DNA of 64,000 nucleotides from Pelagimonas sp. (lineage in GTDB: Bacteria; Pseudomonadota; Alphaproteobacteria; Rhodobacterales; Rhodobacteraceae): NCBI GenBank assembly GCA_025210265.1, contig JAOASD010000025.1, forward strand, positions 27,132-91,131, in the 5' to 3' direction. The notes below the pieces were generated by a model. The model was not told the origin of the DNA, ran no database searches, and saw nothing but the letters and a program-made list of their open reading frames with translations. The position numbers and the translations under genes are program-made. The stretch's first letter is position 1; each line of letters opens with the position of its first letter. Of this stretch, positions 30,027 through 38,658 are shown in pieces.

Positions 30027-30881
30027 TCAGTCGCCGCAGGGGATCGGGATTTCGGTTTTTTCGACACCGCGCCGTACGATCCGGGTGCAGGTGCGCAGGG
30101 CGCGGGGCGCATCCTGCTGTGCCTTTTCCAGACCCAGCAGGGACAGCTGGTCGACTTCGATGGCTTCGGCCACGGTTTCGTCGGTGTTGCTCATCAGCGA
30201 AAGCGAGAGGCTGCCGGTGGATTGCGCCTGCGCCAGAGCCGCGATCTGCTGGGGCGAGGCCGCGACGGTCACGGTGCGCGCGATGGTGGCGTCGGTCGTG
30301 TCGGAATTGGCCATCTGGTCAATCGCGATCAGGCGAATGCCGGTCTGGATCAGCTTGGTCACGTCGCCTTCGGGCAGGTTCGGGTCATTGCCAGGGATGC
30401 GGCCGGTCCAGTAGATGTCCACGCGGTCCGACGGGCGCAGAAAGCCCGACACGCCGGAGGCCACATCGACCTTGATGGCAAAGGCGCGTTCGCCCTTTTT
30501 CAGGCGCGAGGTCAGGCCCGCATCGCCACCGGGGGCCGACACTTTGACCTGCACCATGGCGTCATGCATTTCCAGCGCACGAATGGCCACGCGGTTGCCT
30601 TCGCCATCGACGAAAAAGGGATTTTCCGCGTCGAAATACCCTTCGGGCAGGATTTCCTTGGGCCAGGGGGCCAGGCGGACATCCTCGGTCAGGATTTCTT
30701 CGCCAAAGGCAATGGCGCGGGTGGCGACATAGATTTCCTTGGTCGGAACGGCAGCCGTGGATTTGGCGCGTTCCTTTTTCAGGGCGTTTTCATAGGCCCC
30801 GATGTAATTTTGTGCCATGTAGACGGCGAAACCGGCCAGGCCGAGCCCCGCAATCAAAACCAATCCGAATACCAGTCGCAT
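30027..30881 (-). CDS. cpaB: Flp pilus assembly protein CpaB/RcpC
   Basis: 284 residues: an N-terminal TM (about 4-23), then an SAF domain (EIYVATRAIAFGEEILTEDVRL) and RcpC/CpaB core (VDVASGVSGFLRPSDRVDIYW). A periplasmic protein that stabilises the secretin. The ATG lies 202 bases downstream of the flp copy at 31084, after that gene's terminator. Confidence 0.92.
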   Translation of the reverse strand: MRLVFGLVLIAGLGLAGFAVYMAQNYIGAYENALKKERAKSTAAVPTKEIYVATRAIAFGEEILTEDVRLAPWPKEILPEGYFDAENPFFVDGEGNRVAIRALEMHDAMVQVKVSAPGGDAGLTSRLKKGERAFAIKVDVASGVSGFLRPSDRVDIYWTGRIPGNDPNLPEGDVTKLIQTGIRLIAIDQMANSDTTDATIARTVTVAASPQQIAALAQAQSTGSLSLSLMSNTDETVAEAIEVDQLSLLGLEKAQQDAPRALRTCTRIVRRGVEKTEIPIPCGD

Positions 30882-31023
30882 CGCGTCACCTCTTTGACTT
30901 GCGCATTGCCCGGCGCAAAACGCGCGGGGCCATAGTGATTACTGTTCTGAAAATGTGGCGAAATGAGGCCTGAGCGGGGGAATGTCTGTGTCCCATCAAC
31001 ATTGACCGATCAACCCGCACAGC

Positions 31024-31052
31024 AAAAAGGCCGGTGCCAAAGCCCGGCCTTT
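31024..31052 (-). terminator. Rho-independent terminator after the distal flp gene
   Basis: The plus strand reads AAAGGCCGG, loop, CCGGCCTTT (31026-31052); on the minus strand the stem is followed by a T-run (plus A-run 31024-31028). Ends pilin transcription before cpaB. Confidence 0.85.
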
Positions 31053-31083
31053 CCAAGGTTCAGGTTCTGCGTGATCCAGCCGG

Positions 31084-31263
31084 TCAGAAATCGTTTTCTG
31101 CAGAGACAGCACCGCCTGCGGCGCTCATCAGATCAGCGGAACTGTCTTCGATCATGAAGAAGGAGATAGCAGACATACCGACCACGGCAGCGGTAATGAC
31201 AACCCAATCGACGGTCACAGCGCCGGACTGATCGTCACGGAATGTCTTGAATTTGTTCAGCAT
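31084..31263 (-). CDS. flp: Flp-type pilin, divergent copy
   Basis: 59 residues, found by translating the minus strand (MLNKFKTFRDDQSGAVTVDW at the start, ending AENDF). A short basic leader ends at Gly, then the hydrophobic pilin helix VVITAAVVGMSAIS. The classical G-x4-EY processing signal is replaced by G-AVTV-DW. About three-quarters identical to the two upstream copies. Third in a tandem row of flp genes leading into cpaB. Confidence 0.88.
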   Translation of the reverse strand: MLNKFKTFRDDQSGAVTVDWVVITAAVVGMSAISFFMIEDSSADLMSAAGGAVSAENDF

Positions 31264-31304
31264 CTCTAACCCTTTCTTACGAATACCTGGAAATATTGTG
31301 CCGC

Positions 31305-31323
31305 GGGCCGCATCATGCGGCCC
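31305..31323. other. Stem-loop between flp genes
   Basis: GGGCCGCA, loop TCA, TGCGGCCC, 27 bases downstream of the middle flp stop (minus-strand sense) and 42 bases upstream of the next flp start. No T-run, so more likely an mRNA-stabilising or attenuating hairpin than a full terminator. Confidence 0.55.
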
Positions 31324-31349
31324 ACAGCGTCATGTCAGGTCGGAAAGAC

Positions 31350-31529
31350 TTAGAAGTCGTTTTCAGCGGTCACGGCACCGCCTGCTGCGGTGATCAGATC
31401 GCGCGAGCTGTCTTCGATGGTCGAATAGGCGGCGATTGCCAGGCCAACAACGGCTGCGGTCAGGACGACCCAGTCAACAGTCACGGCACCGGATTCTTCT
31501 TTGCGGAAGTTTTGGATGAATTTCATCAT
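31350..31529 (-). CDS. flp: Flp-type pilin, middle copy
   Basis: 59 residues starting MMKFIQNFRKEESGAVTVDW and ending TAENDF. GGAG lies seven bases before the ATG at 31529. It differs from the copy at 31658-31837 at only four nucleotides, one of them changing residue 2 (Met/Ile). Cleavage expected after SG, with DW in place of the usual EY. Confidence 0.92.
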   Translation of the reverse strand: MMKFIQNFRKEESGAVTVDWVVLTAAVVGLAIAAYSTIEDSSRDLITAAGGAVTAENDF

Positions 31530-31633
31530 GGGTTTTCTCCAAATTTGCCCGTGAGGTCCTGTCAGGATGCAGCCGTCAGGGGCGGATAGCTGTGTTGGGA
31601 AGGGCGCGTCATGTATGGCGCACCCTCATGTCA

Positions 31634-31651
31634 GGCGGCGTATCAGCCGCC
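31634..31651. other. Stem-loop after the first flp gene
   Basis: GGCGGC, loop GTATCA, GCCGCC, six bases downstream of the first flp stop on the minus strand. Without a T-run; resembles hairpins that stabilise or partially terminate abundant pilin mRNA. Confidence 0.5.
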
Positions 31652-31657
31652 AGCGAC

Positions 31658-31837
31658 TTAGAAGTCGTTTTCAGCGGTCACGGCACCGCCTGCTGCGGTG
31701 ATCAGATCGCGCGAGCTGTCTTCGATGGTCGAATAGGCGGCGATTGCCAGGCCAACAACGGCTGCGGTCAGAACGACCCAGTCAACAGTCACGGCGCCGG
31801 ATTCTTCTTTGCGGAAGTTCTGGATGAATTTGATCAT
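31658..31837 (-). CDS. flp: Flp-type pilin, first copy
   Basis: 59 residues starting MIKFIQNFRKEESGAVTVDW. The frame is open upstream to 32248, but the ATG at 31837 follows GGAGAGAGACC and gives the pilin length of its neighbours. Short charged leader, Gly, then VVLTAAVVGLAIAAYSTIED: structural subunit of the Tad pilus used for surface attachment. Probably the most strongly expressed, being nearest the presumed promoter in 31838-32189. Confidence 0.92.
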   Translation of the reverse strand: MIKFIQNFRKEESGAVTVDWVVLTAAVVGLAIAAYSTIEDSSRDLITAAGGAVTAENDF

Positions 31838-32189
31838 GGTCTCTCTCCGTAGATGTATTTGCTCACATGCACCGGTTTGGGCTTTGTCCGAGGCTCTCTC
31901 ACTTCCTCGTTCCCGCTGCGGTATGAGCACATAAAGCTCCTGGTTTGGGGCGAGAGTGTGTCCGGAATCGTTTGTTTTTGCAGTTTCGGCAGAATTGGAG
32001 GGAAAACTATTTAGGCCTCTGAAAGTAAAAGGAAAAAACATATAAATAGGGTTAAGGACAGGTGAATGTTCGCCATTTGGGCAAGCATTGCGGCGGGCTT
32101 GGTTTACGAATGGGGAACAATTCTGGAAAGAACGCCCGGATTGTGCCATATTGACGCTAAAGGCCATCAAGGCAGAGCAGGCAAAACAC
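31838..32189. other. Divergent intergenic region between flp and lytic transglycosylase genes
   Basis: 352 bases without a convincing gene. The stretch about 31985-32060 is A/T-rich for this genome and probably carries the flp promoter, leaving a leader of over 150 bases on the pilin mRNA, and on the other strand the transglycosylase promoter. No clear operator palindrome seen. Confidence 0.5.
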
Positions 32190-33053
32190 ATGAGACTCGG
32201 GAAAATTTTGGCGCTGGGGGCGGCCGGGGCGCTGTGCCTCGCGATCACGGCCTCTGACTCGTGGGCGCAAGGGGCCTCTGATTCCCCTGCAGCCTATCCT
32301 GATTTTTCGGCCAAGCGGGTGAAACCACCCAAACCCGGCACAAAACGCCGGGTTCTGGTCCAGATCGCCCCGCGGGCGAATCCGGCGGTGCCCCCTCCGC
32401 CCGCCAGCGCCCCTGTGGCCGCGGCGGTGATCGCTGCGCCCAAACCCACTGCTAAGGCGACTTTGGGGCGCTATGCGTGGTATTGGGATACGGTGTCCCC
32501 TGCGCTGGAGGCCACGGGGCCGGGGCGGCTGGACGCGGCTTTGGGGGCGTTGAAGGGTGGACAGGGCGTGGCTGCGCCGCGTTTGCAGGACTTGCAGGAC
32601 ATTGCAGCGCAACATGGCAAAAGCCTGCTGCTATCGACCGTGGGCACCCGCGTGTCGCCTGCTTTGGCGCTGGCGGTGATTTCGGTGGAATCCTCGGGCA
32701 GGGCGGATGCGGTCAGCGGCGCTGGGGCCGAGGGGTTGATGCAGTTGATGCCCGCCACCGCCAAACGGTTTGGCGTCACGGACAGTCTGGACCCCGCGCA
32801 GAACATCAAGGGCGGGGTCGCCTTTCTTGATTTCCTGATGGAGAAGTTTGAGGGCGATCCGATCCTTGTTCTGGCCGGATATAATGCCGGGGAAAACAGC
32901 ATTGGCCAGCATGGCGGCGTGCCGCCCTTTGCCGAGACCCGCGATTACGTGCCCAAGGTGCTGGCCGCGTTTCAGACGGCCAAGGGGCTGTGCCTGACGC
33001 CGCCTCAGCTGATTTCAGATGGCTGCGTGTTCGGGATCAGCGCCGGAAACTAA
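32190..33053 (+). CDS. Secreted lytic transglycosylase (SLT family)
   Basis: 287 residues from ATG 32190 (MRLGKILALGAAGALCL), which gives a clean signal peptide ending SWAQG; the frame is open from 32088 but the extension lacks one. A Pro/Ala-rich linker (60-90) precedes the SLT domain: catalytic Glu in AVISVESSGRADAV, then GAEGLMQLMPATAKRFGV and AGYNAGENSI. Cleaves peptidoglycan in the periplasm. Divergent from flp, so it may open the wall for the Tad pilus; overlaps the next, convergent gene by four bases. Confidence 0.9.
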   Translation: MRLGKILALGAAGALCLAITASDSWAQGASDSPAAYPDFSAKRVKPPKPGTKRRVLVQIAPRANPAVPPPPASAPVAAAVIAAPKPTAKATLGRYAWYWDTVSPALEATGPGRLDAALGALKGGQGVAAPRLQDLQDIAAQHGKSLLLSTVGTRVSPALALAVISVESSGRADAVSGAGAEGLMQLMPATAKRFGVTDSLDPAQNIKGGVAFLDFLMEKFEGDPILVLAGYNAGENSIGQHGGVPPFAETRDYVPKVLAAFQTAKGLCLTPPQLISDGCVFGISAGN

Positions 33054-34474
33054 CGCCGCAGCACAGCGCCCGGATTCATGATGCCTTGCGGGTCCAGCGC
33101 CGCTTTGATGGTGCGCATGGCGGCCAGCTTGGCCGGGTCGCCGAACCGCTCCAGATCCGCGACTTTCAACCGCCCGATCCCATGTTCGGCCGAGATTGAC
33201 CCGCCGCGCTGATGGGTCAGGGTATGGATCGCGCGGGTCAGGTCCGCCGCCTGCGCGCGATAGGCATCGCGGTGTTCGCCTTTGGGCGGGAATATGTTGA
33301 AATGCAGATTGCCATCGCCCAGATGGCCAAAACAGTTGATCCGATAGGCGCCCTGCTTCGCCACAGCCGCAAAGGCATCGCTGATAAAGCCCGGCATTTC
33401 CTCCAGCGGGATCGAAATGTCATGGCTGGCAATGGATCCGATCCGCCGGTTCCCTTCGGGGAAATGTTCGCGCAGGGACCAGAAATCCTGCGATTGGCTG
33501 TCGGATTGCGCGATCAGCCCGTCGCTGACCAGCCCCTGCTCATGCGCGCTTAGGAACAGCTGTTCCAGCGCCTCCTGTACCGACTGCCCGCGCGGCAGGC
33601 CCAGTTCGATCAGCACGGACCATTCCGGGGCGTCGGGCCAGGGTTGGCGGATCTCGGGCAGGGTTTCTGTCAGAAAATCAAACCCGGTGCGGTGCATCAG
33701 TTCAAAGGCGCTGATCCCCTCGGCCAGCCGATCCCGTGCCAGCGCCAGCAGCGACAGCGCGTGGGAGGGCGATCCAACCGTCAGGAGCGCCGTGCCGGTA
33801 TTGGCCGGGCGTGGGGACAGTTTCAGACAGGCGGCGGTGATCACACCCAGCGTGCCCTCGGCCCCCATCAACAGGTGCCGCAGATCATAGCCGGTATTGT
33901 CTTTGTGCAGCCGTTTTAGCCCGTGCCAGATCTGACCGTCTGGCAGCACCGCCTCCAACCCCAGCACCTGCGCCCGCGCCGACCCGTAGCGCAGCACATT
34001 CACGCCCCCGGCATTGGTCGATAGCAGGCCCCCCAGTCGTGCGGATCCTTCCGAGGCCAACGACAGCGCGAACAGCCGGTCGTGATCGGCGGCGGCGCTG
34101 TGAATATCGGCAAGGATGCAGCCCGCCTCGGCCACCATCGTGTATTCGCGGGGATAGGTCGCGCGGATGTGGTTCAGGCGCTCCAGCGACAACAGCAGCG
34201 GCGCAGGCCCGTCCGGGGCAACCTGCCCCCCCACCAGCCCGGTGCCGCCCGCATAAGGCACCACGCCGACCCGTGCCGCGTTACAAGCGCGGATGATCTG
34301 CGCGACCTCTTCGGTGCTTTCCGGGCGCGCCACCCAGCCCGAGATGCCCTTCCATTTGCGGCGCGGCTCTTCCAGATAGCGGGGCTCGGCTCGTGTCAGG
34401 CGGTCCTTGGACAGGGCGGCGGACAGTTGGGCGGCAAAGGCATCATCGGCGGGGGAGAGGGGCGGAAAACTCAT
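33050..34474 (-). CDS. FAD-linked oxidase, D-lactate/glycolate dehydrogenase (GlcD) family
   Basis: 474 residues. FAD_binding_4 domain with VVPYAGGTGLVGGQVAPDG and SARLGGLLSTNAGG, then FAD-oxidase C-terminal domain with FGHLGDGNLHFN and EHGIGRLKV. Same family as 2322-3722 but a distinct paralogue. Oxidises a D-2-hydroxyacid with transfer of electrons to quinone or ETF; substrate not determinable. Convergent with the transglycosylase gene. Confidence 0.87.
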   Translation of the reverse strand: MSFPPLSPADDAFAAQLSAALSKDRLTRAEPRYLEEPRRKWKGISGWVARPESTEEVAQIIRACNAARVGVVPYAGGTGLVGGQVAPDGPAPLLLSLERLNHIRATYPREYTMVAEAGCILADIHSAAADHDRLFALSLASEGSARLGGLLSTNAGGVNVLRYGSARAQVLGLEAVLPDGQIWHGLKRLHKDNTGYDLRHLLMGAEGTLGVITAACLKLSPRPANTGTALLTVGSPSHALSLLALARDRLAEGISAFELMHRTGFDFLTETLPEIRQPWPDAPEWSVLIELGLPRGQSVQEALEQLFLSAHEQGLVSDGLIAQSDSQSQDFWSLREHFPEGNRRIGSIASHDISIPLEEMPGFISDAFAAVAKQGAYRINCFGHLGDGNLHFNIFPPKGEHRDAYRAQAADLTRAIHTLTHQRGGSISAEHGIGRLKVADLERFGDPAKLAAMRTIKAALDPQGIMNPGAVLRR

Positions 34475-34523
34475 GGCTCAGATGTAGCGCAGCGCCGCGC
34501 GCGGCCCAAGGGGATTTGGGGGG

Positions 34524-35357
34524 TTAGTCTTCGGGGTCGATGATCCATTGCGGGCGCAGCACTTTGACTGTGGGGCGCGCAGGCAGGTCGCGCAGCGAGA
34601 CAAGGATTTCGGCATCGCCTGTGACCTCGATAGCATAGATGTCGCGCACCCCGTCCAGAAACTGGCCCAGCGACAGGTCTGAAAACCAATGCATCGGGAT
34701 CACAATCGAAGACCGCAGCCGATCCACAACCCGGATCACCGTGTCGATGGGCAGGGTCATGCCGCCATCCACCGGCACCATCACCACATCCAGCCGCCCC
34801 AGCGCGGCGTACTGCTCATCTGTGGGTTCGTGATGCAGATGGCCCAGATGGCCGATACACAGCCCTTCGACCTCGAACACAAAAATCGAGTTGCCGCGCG
34901 GCTCTGACCCGCCGAACTGGCTGCGAATATCGGTCGAGACATTGCGCACCAGCATTTCCCCCAGATCCAGATGGTGATCTATCCCCGCGCCAAATTCGGC
35001 ACCCCAGCCGGGCAGCACATGGGGGATGGCAGGATCGGGAAAGGCGGTCCAGTGGGTATCATGAGCGTGGTTCATGGTGACCACATCGGGGATCATCCGG
35101 GTATTGCCGACAAAGCCTGTGTAATCCGTGACCGCCTCAATCCCGCCGCGCGTCTGGATCAGGAAAGAGGCATGGGCGATATACTGGATCCGCACGGAAT
35201 AGTCCGGGATCGGATCGGTCCAGGCGGCCTGATGCAGATAGCGCAGGCCCGGCGCCGCATCTGCAATGGCAATGCAATGGCTGGGGCGGCGCGTATCCTG
35301 CGCCAGTGCCGTGCCCGCCGTCAGGAGCATCAGAAAACAAGCGATCAGAGATTTCAT
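34524..35357 (-). CDS. Secreted metallo-beta-lactamase-fold hydrolase
   Basis: 277 residues from ATG 35357, preceded by GGGGAGG; signal peptide ending GTALAQD. Resembles the UlaG/YhfI-type MBL group: YIAHASFLIQTRGG, TDYTGF, the metal motif TMNHAHDTHW, and CIGHLGHLHHEPTDEQ. Location in the periplasm is unusual for this subgroup. Reaction unknown. Own ribosome site, 57 bases after the GNAT gene's downstream region; likely single transcription unit. Confidence 0.8.
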   Translation of the reverse strand: MKSLIACFLMLLTAGTALAQDTRRPSHCIAIADAAPGLRYLHQAAWTDPIPDYSVRIQYIAHASFLIQTRGGIEAVTDYTGFVGNTRMIPDVVTMNHAHDTHWTAFPDPAIPHVLPGWGAEFGAGIDHHLDLGEMLVRNVSTDIRSQFGGSEPRGNSIFVFEVEGLCIGHLGHLHHEPTDEQYAALGRLDVVMVPVDGGMTLPIDTVIRVVDRLRSSIVIPMHWFSDLSLGQFLDGVRDIYAIEVTGDAEILVSLRDLPARPTVKVLRPQWIIDPED

Positions 35358-35414
35358 GGTACGCCTCCCCAGGCCCAAATCTAGGGCAGGGCGGGCGATG
35401 ACCAAAGAGAAAAG

Positions 35415-36002
35415 CTACAGCCCGGCTTCGGTCCGTCCGCGCCGGTCGCCGCGCAGCGCGGCATACAGCACATGGGTGCGCCAGCGGCCATTGATCTGCA
35501 GATAGCTTTGCGCCACGCCCTCGTACTTAAATCCAGAGCGTTCCAGCAACCCGCGCGAGGCTTGGTTTTCCGGCAGGCAGGCGGCTTCGATCCGGCTGAG
35601 ATCCATGCGTTCAAAGGCATGGTGCACGATGGCGGCGATGGCCTCGGACATATAGCCGTGACGGGCGAATTGCTGCCCCACCCAATAGCCCAGCGTGCCC
35701 GACTGCGCCGGGCCACGGCGGATATTGTCCAGCGTGATCGCCCCCAGCAGCTGATCGTCAGAGCGCCGGATCAGGAATAGCGGCAGCGCGGTCTGCCCGG
35801 TGATCGAGCGCGACGCCCAATAGACCCGGTTGGTAAAGGCCCGGCGCGACAGGTGATCTTCGGCCCAGCTGGGTTCCCACGGGGTCAGGAAATCGCGGCT
35901 GTCGCGGCGCAGGGACGTCCAGGGCGTGAAATCGGAATGGATCGGCGGGCGCAGGGTCAGCCGCTCGGTCTCCAGCCGCAATTTCCGCCGATTGAGCAAC
36001 AT
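35415..36002 (-). CDS. GNAT N-acetyltransferase, RimJ/RimL-like
   Basis: 195 residues from ATG 36002. Acetyltransf_3 type: LRLETERLTLRPPIHSD at the N-terminus, LGYWVGQQFARHGYMSEAIA with the acetyl-CoA binding loop, and ENQASRGLLERSGFKYEGVA. Likely acetylates a protein N-terminus (S5-like) or a small molecule. The start overlaps the M16 peptidase stop in TAATG. A longer open frame upstream to 36425 lies inside the peptidase and is rejected. Confidence 0.88.
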   Translation of the reverse strand: MLLNRRKLRLETERLTLRPPIHSDFTPWTSLRRDSRDFLTPWEPSWAEDHLSRRAFTNRVYWASRSITGQTALPLFLIRRSDDQLLGAITLDNIRRGPAQSGTLGYWVGQQFARHGYMSEAIAAIVHHAFERMDLSRIEAACLPENQASRGLLERSGFKYEGVAQSYLQINGRWRTHVLYAALRGDRRGRTEAGL

Positions 36003-37264
36003 TACGCGGCGCGCCTCGCCAGCAGATCCTCCAGCGCGGGGGCGCCGCTGACCGGGCCATACAGCGCCATGGCGGCGGGGGACTGGCTGGCCAGATGGGC
36101 CGCATGGGTCCGCACGGCGTCCAGCGTCACGGCGTCGATCTTGTCCACGGTTTCGGTGATGTCCGGCACGCGGCCCCAGATCTGGATCATGCGCGCCATG
36201 CGCTCGGCCCGCGACGAGGGGCTTTCCAGCCCCATCAGCAGCCCGGCCTTCATCTGGGCGCGGGCGCGGTCCAGTTCGGCGACCGTCATATCGTCGGCGG
36301 CGCGGCGCATCTCGGCCATGGTCAGCTGTGCCAGATCGCCCAGTTCCTCGCCCGAGGTGCCGGCATAGATCGTGGTCATGCCGGTATCGGCATAGGCCCC
36401 GCATTGGGCAAAGATCGTGTAGCACAGGCCGCGCTTTTCGCGGATTTCCTGGAACAGGCGGGACGACATCCCGCCCCCCAGCGCCATGGAATAGATCTGG
36501 GCAGTGTAGAAATCCGCATCCCGGTAGCCCGGCGATTCAAAGGCCAGGGTGAAATGCGCCTGTTCCAGATCCTTGACTTGGCGGGCTTCGCCCCCGTGAA
36601 ACTGCGCCAGCTCAGGGGCGGCAGCCTTGCCCGGTGTCATATGGGCAAATAGCGCCTCGGCCTGCGCGACGATGGCATCGTGATCAATGCCGCCCGCAGC
36701 CGACAGGATCATCTGTTCCGGTCCGTAATGTTCGCCGACAAAGCGCGCGAGATCTTCGCGGTCAAAGCTGCGCACGCGCTCGACCTCGCCCAGAATGGTG
36801 CGGCCGATGGGCTGATCCGGATAGGCCTGTTCCTGTAGCCAGTCAAAGACCACATCATCGGGCGTGTCATGCGCCTGACCGATTTCCTGCAGGATCACGT
36901 GGCGCTCTGTCTCGATCTCTTTTTCGTCAAAGACCGGGTTCAGCAGAATATCGGCGATCACATCCAGCGCCAGCGCCGTGTCACCGGACAAGACGCGGGC
37001 GTAATAGGCCGTGACCTCGCGCGAGGTATAGGCGTTGATATAGCCGCCCACATCCTCGATCGCCTCGGCGATCTGCAGGGCGCTGCGCGTGGTTGTGCCC
37101 TTGAACGCCATGTGTTCCAGAAAATGCGCCACGCCGTTTTGTTCCGGGCGTTCATGACGCCCCCCGGCTCCGACCCAGATCCCGAGCGAAGCAGATTGCA
37201 GCCCCGGCATGTGTTCGGTGACGATGCGAAAGCCGTTTTTCAGCGTGGCGGTCTTGATGGTCAC
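36002..37264 (-). CDS. M16-family zinc peptidase (processing-peptidase-like)
   Basis: 420 residues. Inverted zinc motif H47-F-L-E50-H51 in NGVAHFLEHMAFKGT, followed by EIETERHVILQEIGQ with the third ligand glutamate. Two M16 halves, the second degenerate, as in bacterial mitochondrial-processing-peptidase homologues. The start overlaps the thrC stop by four bases. The pairing with thrC downstream of the cta genes is a conserved alphaproteobacterial order. Confidence 0.93.
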   Translation of the reverse strand: MTIKTATLKNGFRIVTEHMPGLQSASLGIWVGAGGRHERPEQNGVAHFLEHMAFKGTTTRSALQIAEAIEDVGGYINAYTSREVTAYYARVLSGDTALALDVIADILLNPVFDEKEIETERHVILQEIGQAHDTPDDVVFDWLQEQAYPDQPIGRTILGEVERVRSFDREDLARFVGEHYGPEQMILSAAGGIDHDAIVAQAEALFAHMTPGKAAAPELAQFHGGEARQVKDLEQAHFTLAFESPGYRDADFYTAQIYSMALGGGMSSRLFQEIREKRGLCYTIFAQCGAYADTGMTTIYAGTSGEELGDLAQLTMAEMRRAADDMTVAELDRARAQMKAGLLMGLESPSSRAERMARMIQIWGRVPDITETVDKIDAVTLDAVRTHAAHLASQSPAAMALYGPVSGAPALEDLLARRAA

Positions 37265-38658
37265 TTGGCGATACGCTCCTGAATGAGGGTTTCGAGGGCG
37301 GTCAGGTCGTTTGGCACCTGTGTTACCCGTTCCGAACGCTCATACAGATCTGCCATGCGGTTGGGAAGAGAGGGGTGGATGCCCGTGGCCTCTTCGACCG
37401 CGGCGGGGAATTTCGCCGGGTGGGCGGTGGCCAGCGTGACCATGGGTGTGGTGCTGGATTTTGCCAGTTGTTGGTTCGCCACATGCACGCCGATGGCGGA
37501 ATGCGGGCACAGCAATTCGCCGGTCTCGGCTTTGGCGGCGGTGATGGTCGCGCTGGTGGTGGCCTCATCAGCCATGCCGCTGTCGTAATGCTGCGATAGG
37601 GCGGACATGGCGTTGTCGGAAATGGCAAAGCCGCCCTTGTCCTTCAGTTCGTCCATCAGGACGGCCACGGCGGCGCCATCCTTGTCATGGGCCCAGAACA
37701 GCGCGCGCTCAAAGTTCGAGGACACCTCGATATCCATGGACGGGCTGATCGACGGGGTCACGCCATGTTTGCGATATTCGGCGTTTTCCATGCAGCGATG
37801 CAGGATGTCATTCTGGTTGGTGGCGATCACCAGACGATCAATCGGCAGGCCCATCTGCTTGGCGATGAACCCGGCAAAGATGTCACCGAAATTGCCTGTC
37901 GGCACGGTAAAGCTGATCTTGCGATCCGGCGCGCCCAGGCTGGCGGCGGCGGTGAAGTAATACACAACCTGAATCAGCACCCGCGCCCAGTTGATCGAGT
38001 TCACACCGGCCAGTTTCACGCCATCGCGGAACTCGAAATGGTTGAACATGTCCTTCAGGCGGGCCTGACAATCGTCAAAATCGCCATCCAGCGCCAGTGC
38101 GTGCACGTTCGATTCCTTCGGGGTTGTCATCTGGCGGCGCTGCACTTCGCTGACGCGACCATGCGGGTACAGGATGAACACATCCACGGCGTCCAGACCT
38201 TTGAACGCCTCGATTGCCGCCGAGCCGGTATCGCCCGAGGTCGCGCCGACAATGGTCACGCGCTCGCCGCGCTTGGTCAGTTCGACCTGAAACAGCTGGC
38301 CGATCAGCTGCATGGCAAAGTCTTTGAAGGCCAGGGTTGGGCCGTGGAACAGTTCCAGCAGGAAATGGTTCGGTGCCAGCTGTACCAGCGGTGCGCGGGC
38401 GGTGTGGCCAAAGCCTGCATAGGCGCGGTCAATACAGCCGCGCAGTTCTTCGTCGGTGAAACAGTCGCCGACAAAGGGCTTCATCACGCGAAAGGCGGTT
38501 TCCTCATAGCTGAGCCCCTGCAGCGCGCGGATGTCTTCGGCGCTCATCTGCGGGATCTCGGCCGGGACATACAGCCCGCCATCACGCGCCAGACCGGTCA
38601 GCATGGCATCGGCAAAGCTCAGTTCAGGGGCATTGCCACGGGTGGACACATATTTCAT
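37261..38658 (-). CDS. thrC: Threonine synthase
   Basis: 465 residues, type-1 (long) threonine synthase converting O-phosphohomoserine to threonine with PLP. PLP lysine K112 in GPTLAFKDFAMQ, phosphate-binding GATSGDTGSAAIEAF, and SSNFERALFWAHD. Overlaps surf1 and the M16 gene by four bases each, so it is read in the long minus-strand cta operon. Confidence 0.96.
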   Translation of the reverse strand: MKYVSTRGNAPELSFADAMLTGLARDGGLYVPAEIPQMSAEDIRALQGLSYEETAFRVMKPFVGDCFTDEELRGCIDRAYAGFGHTARAPLVQLAPNHFLLELFHGPTLAFKDFAMQLIGQLFQVELTKRGERVTIVGATSGDTGSAAIEAFKGLDAVDVFILYPHGRVSEVQRRQMTTPKESNVHALALDGDFDDCQARLKDMFNHFEFRDGVKLAGVNSINWARVLIQVVYYFTAAASLGAPDRKISFTVPTGNFGDIFAGFIAKQMGLPIDRLVIATNQNDILHRCMENAEYRKHGVTPSISPSMDIEVSSNFERALFWAHDKDGAAVAVLMDELKDKGGFAISDNAMSALSQHYDSGMADEATTSATITAAKAETGELLCPHSAIGVHVANQQLAKSSTTPMVTLATAHPAKFPAAVEEATGIHPSLPNRMADLYERSERVTQVPNDLTALETLIQERIAK

